Shown piece by piece: positions 52,018-62,400 of a DNA stretch of 64,000 nucleotides. A program made the position numbers and the translations under genes. Position 1 is the stretch's first letter, and each line of letters opens with the position of its first letter. The notes beneath the pieces were generated by a model. It was not told the DNA's origin. It did no database searches and saw only the letters and a list, made by a program, of their open reading frames with translations. Source of the DNA: Cladochytrium replicatum (Eukaryota; Chytridiomycota; Chytridiomycetes; Cladochytriales; Cladochytriaceae); NCBI GenBank assembly GCA_025526935.1, contig JAHLKD010000020.1:522901-586900 (forward strand), written 5' to 3'.

Positions 52018-55000
52018 ACATGCAACTTCTGTGGCAAACGAGGACACAAGTAGTCGACGTGTAAACGCTATCTCACTGCAAAGAGTCTTTGTTTAGACAC
52101 GGATTTTCGTGCATTCATTGCCAGCCGTGGCGATGCAGGTGATGATTCGTCGGAGGACGAATCTACCGCCAAACCGGTGTTGACCAAGAAGGTAATCTTT
52201 GACCTTACCCAACCTACTTCTGTTGATAAAGATGCTGACACATACATCGGAAATATGTTTTCGATAGTGAACGCACACTCGGCACAGAAGGTTGTCCGTG
52301 TACATGTGTTCAAGCAAAGGATCGTGTGGGTTTGCTTGATACAGGCGCAACTGTTTGGATGACACCTAATCGTCATGCCTTTAGTTCGCTGACGTATACG
52401 AATGACGAGGACGTGGTGGAACTAGCGGATAGTCATACAATTCCAGTTTGTGGTTTTGGAGATGTATCTGTAGTCTTACCCAATGGGCGAATTAAGATAA
52501 TACACAACGCACTTTATGTTCCTGATCTCGAAGACACACTTGCATCAGTGTGTAGTATCATTGGAGACTCCGGGGACATTGTGAGTTTCACCAAAGACAA
52601 GGTTATCCTCACGCATGGTGATACGGATGAACACGTTATTATTGGGCGACGGGAAAGAGATTTGTACCATCTCTATGCTAATGTTAGTACCGTCGGAACT
52701 CACCAACCGCGGCATGTGATAGCTCAACGAGCTAAAGCAGTAGCGGTATCCGCAGAAGGTCTCGATCAGTCGATGGACTTTACGTCCGGTGTACGATCTT
52801 CTCACGCGATGGGTCTCGATGTAATGTCAGACAACAGCATTCGTCAAACGAACGATGATGAATGTCAACGAGCATCTCAAGATACAGTTGGAGTGAGCAC
52901 CAACTTATCGCCAGTGACAGTACACGAACTTGCAAAGTTACACCAGTAGTTTGGTCACATCCACTTACGGACGATCTTTCGAACGGCAGAGAAGCTCAAC
53001 ATCAAAATGCCCAAGGTTGAACCGGATGCATTCAATCTTGTCAACAAATCAATTATGCAGAATTGTTTGGTCTGTAGTCGCACAAAGCTGAAGCAGAAGC
53101 CGATTTATTCTACAATAAGTCGAGCTCCGAGGAAACTTTTCCGTCTGTTTTCCGATGTCGTACGTTTAATCTACGACGGACAGAAGAAGAGATATTGGCA
53201 GATCATTGTCGACGAACAACCTCGTTTCATCACAATCTACTTCCTGAATCGAAAGAGTGATGCGGTGGATAGTATGATTCGACATATCGCTGATGTGGAA
53301 AATCGCAATCACCCATTACACGTTGCTGAACTACGTTCCGATTCAGGAGAATTGATTACTAAACGGTTGATCCAATGGTGTAATACCAAGATTCCTCGCA
53401 TCCGCGTCCACCCAGCTCCTCCGTCAGTAAAGGAACTCGATGGTCTATCAGAGCGGAATATACAATCGATCAAGTATATGTCGGACGCGATGCTGCTACA
53501 AGCTGGACTACCACGAACACTTCAATTCGTGCAACTCTCCATCCTATACGCTGCGGTCGTCAAGAACGCTACTTTCCATTCAGCTGTGAATGCGATTCCG
53601 TACTGTGCTTACCTTGACAAGCGGATAGATTTGGCAACTATCCACGCCTTTGGAACACTCGTTAGTTTGTGGATCTCACACGAACAAAGGTTGGCGCGCA
53701 GAATCCGAGACAAGTCTGAACCAGGTCTGTTTCTCGGATACAAGGGTGAAGACCTGAAGATCGTCATAGCACTCAATTTTCGGACAAACACGATAGGCGA
53801 ATACTTCCATGTTACGTTCCACGAGGGAGTTTTTGTTGGTTATAATCCTACCCGACAGTTACTCGACGATCTTACGGTACAATATCCACTGAAGGCCGGG
53901 ACATATTTCGATGTTGATCAGATACCAACCGGGGATCAGGGGGTGCAAGAGACGACTGTTGAGTTTGTCTCAGACAATTTCCCGATTTCTACCGTTGCAG
54001 ACGAAGAAATCGATGAGGATATGAACGACGACCCCATATATTACCGCTTAGAAGAAGCCAGTGACATGCATGTTGTTGAACATTTACATGGACTAGACGA
54101 TGATGACCCAGACGATGCTGATTACGATCCAAATGCTGATTTATCGACTCCACAATCCATTACTGAAGAATCTCCGAATTTGTCTTCCGTATCTCCTGTA
54201 GAGGAATATGATGCACAACTCGAAAGTGATCTTCAATTCATTGGAGAAGATGTCGACGAAGCGTATGCAGCAAGAAAACGAAAACGTCAAGCAAGTGCAA
54301 ATTTGTCGAACGCCAAAAGAAAACAAAATTCCTTGTTTACCCGATCCGTTCCTAATATCGATTGGACCCTGAAGGCCGATTCCTCATATCCAACACAACC
54401 AATTGCGAATGGAAATATACAGACTGCACCAAAGACTCTTCGTGAGGCTTTATCACGATCCGATGAGGCTCCATTCTGGTTAGCAGCGATGAAGGAGGAA
54501 GTCACACAACTAGTCAGCAACAATACTTGGGCCGAAACGTTTTTACCTGATGGACGGAATTTATTATCGGGCAAATGGGTTTTCACATATAAGCTTGACG
54601 AACATGGCAATATTACTCGATTCAAAGCACGTTGGGTCGTACGAGGATTTTCACAGATTGAAGGATTGGATTTCGATGAAACCTATTCTCCAGTTACGAA
54701 AACGTCTACGATCCGTTTTCTGATTGCATTAGCAGCATTAGTCGGCATGATCATATTCCAGTTTGATATCAAGGGTGCATATCTCAATGCGATACTGGAA
54801 GAAGAGAACTACGTCGAACTCCCTCATGGTTTCGGACGAGTAGATTTCCGGAATCGACCCATCGTCTGCAGACTTATCAAAAGTCTGTACGGTCTACACC
54901 AGGCAGCTCGAGAATGGTACAAAACTCTTTGGAAACAATATCTCAGTGTTGGTTTTGTGAGGAATATTGCAGACATCTGTCATTTCTCGCGATACAATCC

Positions 55001-55138
55001 AACAAATAATACCTGCGAACACACTACCGTTCATGTCGATGATATACTACATTTTTCCACAGATCCAAACGCATATCATCGGTTTCAGACCGATTTGGAA
55101 ACTTCGTTCACAGTAGGCAGTACTTCGAAGGCGAAATG
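52018..55138 (+). pseudogene. Copia-A, 5'- and 3'-truncated copy
   Basis: Begins in the gag zinc knuckle (ATGCAACTTCTGTGGC) and closely matches 60,604-63,724 of the right-hand copy. It retains protease (GLLDTGATVWMTP), integrase (GHIHLRT with NCLVC, DDE residues in LRSDSGEL and ELDGLSERN) and RT through VHVDDILHFS and ends at SKAK where LTR-B starts. Lesions: TAG for CAG at 52051-52053, a 2-bp insertion at 52303-52309, and TAG for CAG at 52947-52949. Downstream of the last, a frame of 730 codons stays open. The RT catalytic VDD is intact here. Confidence 0.9.
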
Positions 55139-55819
55139 TGTTGATGCATGCACATATATGGAACTAGCTACTCCAGTCTTCATCCACTACCGACACTGAG
55201 GGGAAATAGCCTTACCAGAGACGTCTGGGACAAGTTCATGCGTAATCATACATTACATGAAAGAACTGGCATTTCTAAATATTGGTCATGAAGACATCCT
55301 CCTTTACTCATTGGAATCTAGTAGAGTTCTGAGAGTGATCACGCGTTTGAGAAAGAATGTGATGCTAATCAGTTTGCTGCTGACAGTTATATCATACTCG
55401 AGTACATCTCGTATGATATTAATGCAAGGTACTACACACTTATTTCTCATAGAGAACATGTCATTGTAGACAAGATTATAGCTAATCTTCATGTTCTGCT
55501 CACAATGGTTATTGTGAACGATCACTGGGATCTATATCTCTCTATTCGAGAGAATAATGTTTATATTAGATATTTCCATATATCTATAGCCACAGGTTAA
55601 TTATAAAAGCCGAAACGACAGTATATTTGAATTGTTTGCACAATTCAAAGAGCCTGTGGCGATATGAGATTTCGGGTGGCTGTGGCGCAAGAGCGTGATT
55701 GGAGAAACACGAAACTCTGCACATACACAGATCAACCTGAGGACTATCTCTAGCGCAAGTCCCAGATCAGCAGCACTAAAACTGATCAAATCACATCGCC
55801 CTCAAACCAAACTTCGACA
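55139..55819 (+). repeat. LTR-B, plus orientation (681 bp)
   Basis: Starts TGTTGATGCATGCAC at 55139 and ends AACTTCGACA at 55819. It is the 5' LTR of the Copia-B body that follows. The left boundary cuts the Copia-A copy in the RT region. Confidence 0.95.
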
Positions 55820-55879
55820 CAATAGTTATTGCCACAAGGCGCTTCCCCCGATCAACACCAGATCTCCAACGCTTACAGT

Positions 55880-58803
55880 ATGCCTAAGAACGACACCCGC
55901 GACGGAAAACCAAGGCCGTTCGCTGGGCAAACGCTTGGGGAGTTCGATAAATACATGAAGATCGTTCAGAATTATGCGAACTCGAAAGGAGAAGCTGGAA
56001 CTTTGCTCACAAAGCCGCCCTACCCAAAGCCGGAAGACTTTGTGAAAGAAGAGGAGCCAGAACGGCCTGAACGACCATCTGCACTCGAAGAATACGACAC
56101 AACAAATGACTTTGATTATGCCGTTAAAGAGTACGACGTAGCGTTGAAAGAGTACAACGCAATTGTGAACGACAATCATCGACGATTGCAATCATATCGC
56201 GCTGAATTACAGATGTACGAACGATCTCAAGGACACAACAACATTGCAAACAGTTGTCTTGCCGATTGTTTTCCGGAGGTCGACATCAATTTAGTGCAAA
56301 AACATCAGAATGCCGTTGATCGAGTTGCTGCTTTACGCGGAATTTACGCAGCAAAACGGCAGAAGACTTTTGAGAGCCGCCATTGGGAAGACCGTTTCAA
56401 AGCTCTATCTTGCTCCAACGGTGAAGATGCACTTGAAGTCAAATCATTCATTGCTGAGCTGATTCAACTCACCGAGGAAAAGCTTTCAACCCAACCGGCT
56501 GAAGCTGTTATTCACGAACTTCTCACTCGAGTTCGCTCAAAGATCAGTGAACCTGATATCAATCTACAATCCTTTTCGATTTTACTCAGAGACATCTCAA
56601 TGGACACTTTCACAAAGTATGAACCTGATCTACTTGATGATGAGGATGATTCTGGTCAGAAGATACAATCAGAACACCATTACCTGAGAACAATGCAGAA
56701 CTTACTTGCTGAGATGAGAGAAATCATTCAAATGGATGTAACTCGCGATTACACTCCTTCAGATTCACCTCAAATCAAAGGCAAAGCCATGCGAGCAAAG
56801 ACCAAAAGACTACCGAAAGCTCATGCTGCTCATGAGGTTTGTGTTTTACATCCCAACTCTTCTCATTCTTCTGCAGAGTGTAAACAACTCAAATATTTGA
56901 TTGAGAAACATGCTTCCTCACATAAAGGAAATGCCAACAGTAAGACTGCAAACAATCGTGCCGCATCAAAATCTAAGGATGCGAAGAACAACAAATTCTC
57001 TTGCGATTTCTGTGGCAAATCTGGCCACACGCAGAATTTCTGCAGGAAACGCAAACTAGCCAAAAGTTTGAATGATGAGGAATGGAAACAGATAAAAGCA
57101 TCTCGTGCTTCCTCCTCAACATCCCAGAACATGGATATCGATTCTCAGGAATCAGAACCTTCCAGCAAGGTACAATCCATCAAATCCTTCTCTTCAATAT
57201 TCAAAGCTAATAATATTGTGGATTTTACACATCCCTCTATTATCACAGCATTGAAGAGTACCAACTGCAATCTACACGTAAATGCCAAACCTCTCGGTTT
57301 GATTGACTCTGGTGCTACTGCCTGGATGACTCCAGACAGACATGCATTCAAGAATTTATCTTACGTTAATGATGCAGGAGATGTTTACTTGGCAGACAAT
57401 CATCCCATTCCTATTAAAGGCTATGGAGATATTGCACTTGTTTTGTCAAATGGTTCAATAAAACACATTCAAAATGCACTTTTTGTTCCCGATTTAGAGG
57501 ATACACTTATATCTGTCTATAGCATCATCGGGGATGAAGGTGATATAGTCAGTTTCACCAAAGACAAAGTCTATTTGTCAAACAAAGGAACTGAACAATG
57601 TGTTACCATTGGTTTAAGACGTGGAGGTTTATATTATCTTCATGGAAGTTTGGATACCACTAATCCATTTCTTAAACACTCTTCCAAAATAGGTGCAGCT
57701 ATTTTGACGAATCTTTCTAATTCTGCACTCTCTGTTGGCAAACAGAATGTTTTACCTGGTACCACTACAAACACTGCCCAAGAGCAGCAGACAACCACGT
57801 CTGGTGTAAGGTTTGACACAGTGAAGGACAACAATGTTTTCCCAAAAGATTCTAACAAAACTAGAAATTACGGGGGTGAAGTTTTAGACGGAGCTTCATC
57901 TGCAACATTAAGTCTATACTCCCAAACAATGGCTGATAATGGAGTAAACAACGTTTCAGCTGTGACCATCAACAAATTAGCTAGATTACACCAGCAATTT
58001 GGTCACATACATTTGCGGAAAATCCTGCAAACTTTACATTCTCTGGGAAAGAAACTGCCCAAAGTCAGGAGTGATGCACTTGATTTTGTTAACTCGTCTA
58101 TTTTACAGAACTGCATAATTTGCAATCAGACTAAGGCTGTACAAACTCCAATTTACTCAACGCTAAGTCCAGCACTGAGGAAATTATATCGCCTACATAC
58201 TGATGCAGTACCAATTGTCCGAAATGGCAAAACAATAGGTCACTGGCAGATTATCGTAGATGAATACAGTTCTCACATCACAATCTACTTCTTGCAACGA
58301 AAGAGCGAAGCCTCTGATAGTATGCTAAGACACATCGCAGATGTTGAAAATAGATTTCTGCCACTTCACGTCTATGAAGTGAGATCCGATTCTGGAGAAC
58401 TATTGTCAAACCAATTCTTGACTTGGTGCAGTAACAAGGTACCACGCAGACATGCCCATCCTTCACCTGCATCAGTCAAAGAGCTAAATGGTCTTGCTGA
58501 ACGGAATGTCCGTTCAATGAAAGAGATGTACAAGTCTATGCTGAAAACAGCTGGTCTTCCACATACTTTACAGTTCATCAAATTTGCCATCCTTTATGCT
58601 GCGACTGTCAAAAATTGTGTTTACCATTCTAGAACTAAGAATGTACCACATACTGTTTACTTTGACAAGCTGATTGATCCGGCAATCATTCACACCTTTG
58701 GTACCCTGGTTAGTCTCTGGATTTCTCCAGAACAAAGGTCTAGTCGCAAAGTATCAGAGAAGTCAGAGCTAGGACTATTTCTGGGTTATAAGGGTGAAGA
58801 TAT
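55880..58803 (+). pseudogene. Copia-B first half: gag, protease, integrase
   Basis: An open frame from ATG55880 (MPKNDTRDGKPRPFAGQ) to the LTR-A insertion, about 975 codons. Gag has the capsid-like helical region, a CxLHP...H...C motif (VCVLHPNSSHSS) and the zinc knuckle CDFCGKSGHTQNFC. Protease has GLIDSGATAWMTP. Integrase has HQQFGHIHLRK with NCIICNQTK, then the DDE residues in SDSGELL and ELNGLAERN. The reading frame continues 19 nt into LTR-A, giving a foreign VKYFD ending and a stop at 58820-58822. The rest of pol is missing here. RT and RNase H of a related copy lie on the minus strand at 49-51 kb. Confidence 0.9.
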
Positions 58804-59402
58804 TGTTAAGTATTTCGATTGATGGACTTGGCCAATCCAGTCATTGATAGTACAAAAACACAAACGCCCGATATACAGAAATGTCACTCTTCACTGAGCA
58901 ACATTTCTAACTATTGAACTAAAGCATATAGATGATGATCTATTACGAGTTTGGATACCTCCGGGTATTTCTTCATGGGTTATATTTATTGCGGCCATAG
59001 GTATAGTAAACTGTCATTACTTTTCTATCATCCACTTGTAGAAGTGAAGCCCGGATCAGATCACAGCAAAGGTTTACATATGATTAACGCGTTCGTGGGA
59101 ATCATGTGTGAGAACAATCCTGTTGAGGAGAGCTAGATCTCACGCACAGCTTAGCATGATTATGCTTCGCTACGCCTGTGAGAAGAAGAGTCAAACCTTA
59201 TCGCTTCGATCCAGATCTTCCGGAAGGAAAAGCCAAAACGACAGTACACTTATTTAAGGAGCCTGTGGCGATACACACAAGGAGCATTCTCTTGCGCTAG
59301 TACTTGTGACTCGCAATCTTCTTTATTCATCTCTTAGAAACATTAACCCGTGAATTAGCAACACACACAACCTGAGGATCCAGACCACAGCTTTGTTCAA
59401 CA
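58804..59402 (+). repeat. LTR-A, plus orientation (599 bp), 5' LTR
   Basis: TGTTAAGTATTTCGATTG at 58804 to TTTGTTCAACA at 59402, with TG/CA termini. It is inserted inside the Copia-B integrase coding region and is the 5' LTR of the Copia-A element that follows. Shares its whole length with the inverted copy at 51,420-52,017. Confidence 0.95.
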
Positions 59403-59453
59403 CAATAGTTACGAATCGTTGCTTAACACATTTCTTTGGACAACAACGACAAG

Positions 59454-62400
59454 ATGGGTTCAGGATCGAATGACGCCACATCTTCGCGGCCGAAGCCATT
59501 CACCGGTAAAACGCTGCAGGATTTCGATCTGTACATGGAACAAGTGCAGACTTACGCAAACTTACGTGGCAGCGCTGGCACTATGCTTCTCCAAGAACCA
59601 ATGGCTCTTCCTGATAGTCCGAATTACGAGGCGGAAGGAAATCGCCCACAGCGTCCGATAGTCATCGCCGGAGCTGCTGGCGGAGCTGCTAACGAAGCAC
59701 GAGCACAATGGGAAGCAGAACTACGTGAACATTTGGCGATCGTCACACACAACAGTCACTTACGTACGCAATATCGTGCTGAGATGCAAGATTACCGTGC
59801 ACAACAAGCGGACAATAACGTCGCAGTTGGAATTCTATGCGAATGTTTCCCAAAACGCGACATGAATCGAGTCAGAGCTTATGCGTCAGCAAAAGGCAAA
59901 GTCGATGGACTTCGCCGAATTTTCAGTGCTGGCGGTCAAGCTCCGATCGAATCGTCTATGTGGGAGCAACGGCTGGTAGATCTGAAATGTACGAACGGTC
60001 AGTCGGCAGAAAGCGTTCAGCAGTTTGTGACCGACCTCACTGAGTTATTCGAACTCAAACTGAACTCTTTACCGGACGAACTCGTAATCAAGGATCTACT
60101 AAACCGGTTAGTCGCAAAAATCACGATGCAGACAATTGAACTACGGACCCTCGTACCTTTTCTCGGAAAAATGATCACTTCTGCGTATGCCGAATGGGAA
60201 CCGGCGTTAATACAAGATCCAATTGATGCTGCAAACCCGAATGCTCCGCGACCATTCCACCAAAAGCCAACGCATTACTTCGAAACAGTGTCAAATATCT
60301 TGACCGACCTAAACCAATTGGTCCAACTCAACTTCACCATGGATGCCGGTGGGCCGAATGGGACAAAGAAGGCCATGAAGGCAAAGGCGAAGAAAGCGAA
60401 GGCGAAAGCGAAAGCCAAGGTTGCGAAGTCGGAGGATATTTGTACCTTGCATCCGAACTCATCTCACACCAATGCTCAATGCCGTGAGCAGGGTGCCTCG
60501 GGTGGCTCAGGCAGTAGCGGTGGGAGTAGCAGTTCCACTCGGACCAGGCAGTCGCAGGACTCCAGGTCGTCCACATCTTCTTCTGCAAAGAAGACAGATC
60601 TCACATGCAATTTCTGTGGCAAACGAGGACACAAGCAGTCGGCGTGTAAACTCTATCTCACTGCAAAGAGCCTTTGTTTAGACACGGATTTTCGTGCATT
60701 CATTGCCAGCCGTGGCGATGCAGGTGATGATTCGTCGGAGGACGAATCTACCGCCAAACCGGTGTTGACCAAGAAGGTAATCTTTGACCTTACCCAACCT
60801 ACTTCTGTTGATAAAGATGCTGACACATACATCGGAAATATGTTTTCGATAGTGAACGCACACTCGGCACAGAAGGTTGTCCGTGTACATGTTCAAGCAA
60901 AGGATCGTGTGGGTTTGCTTGATACAGGCGCAACTGTTTGGATGACACCTAATCGTCATGCCTTTAGTTCGCTGACGTATACGAATGACGAGGACGTGGT
61001 GGAACTAGCGGATAGTCATACAATTCCAGTTTGTGGTTTTGGAGATGTATCTGTAGTTTTACCCAATGGGCGAATTAAGATAATACACAACGCACTTTAT
61101 GTTCCTGATCTCGAAGACACACTTGCATCAGTGTGTAGTATCATTGGAGACTCCGGGGACATTGTGAGTTTCACCAAAGACAAGGTTATCCTCACGCATG
61201 GTGATACGGATGAACACGTTATTATTGGGCGACGGGAAAGAGATTTGTACTATCTCTATGCTGATGTTAGTACCGTCGGAACTCACCAACCGCGGCATGT
61301 GATTGCTCAACGAGCTAAAGCAGTAGCGGTATCCGCAGAAGGTCTCGATCAGTCGATGGACTTTACGTCCGGTGTACGATCTTCTCACGCGATGGGTCTC
61401 GATGTAATGTCAGACAACAACATTCGTCAAACGAACGATGATGAATGTCAACGAGCATCTCAAGATACAGTTGGAGTGAGCACCAACTTATCGCCAGTGA
61501 CAGTACACGAACTTGCAAAGTTACACCAGCAGTTTGGTCACATCCACTTACGGACGATCTTTCGAACGGCAGAGAAGCTCAACATCAAAATGCCCAAGGT
61601 TGAACCGGATGCATTCAATCTTGTCAACAAATCAATTATGCAGAATTGTTTGGTCTGTAGTCGCACGAAGCTGAAGCAGAAGCCGATTTATTCTACAATA
61701 AGTCGAGCTCCGAGGAAACTTTTCCGTCTGTTTTCCGATGTCGTACGTTTAATCTACGACGGACAGAAGAAGAGATATTGGCAGATCATTGTCGACGAAC
61801 AACCTCGTTTCATCACAATCTACTTCCTGAATCGAAAGAGTGATGCGGTGGATAGTATGATTCGACATATCGCTGATGTGGAAAATCGCAATCACCCATT
61901 ACACGTTGCTGAACTACGTTCCGATTCAGGAGAATTGATTACTAAACGGTTGATCCAATGGTGCAATACCAAGATTCCTCGCATCCGCGTCCACCCAGCT
62001 CCTCCGTCAGTAAAGGAACTCGATGGTCTATCAGAGCGGAATATACAATCGATCAAGTATATGTCGGACGCGATGCTGCTACAAGCTGGACTACCACGAA
62101 CACTTCAATTCGTGCAACTCTCCATCCTATACGCTGCAGTCGTCAAGAACGCTACTTTCCATTCAGCTGTGAATGCGATTCCGTACTGTGCTTACCTTGA
62201 CAAGCGGATAGATTTGGCAACTATCCACGCCTTTGGAACACTCGTTAGTTTGTGGATCTCACACGAACAAAGGTTGGCGCGCAGAATCCGAGACAAGTCT
62301 GAACTAGGTCTGTTTCTCGGATACAAGGGTGAAGACCTGAAGATCGTCATAGCACTCAATTTTCGGACAAACACAATAGGCGAATACTTCCATGTTACGT

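Noticed and set aside
52018-55138. Firm claim of repeat-induced point mutation
   Set aside because: Only three nonsense changes were seen, and stop-making transitions are biased to C-to-T by the code; needs a full substitution count.
58799-58803. Target-site duplication for the nested Copia-A
   Set aside because: The 5-bp flank GATAT does not match GATGA next to the other LTR-A, and the true 3' LTR is beyond the window.
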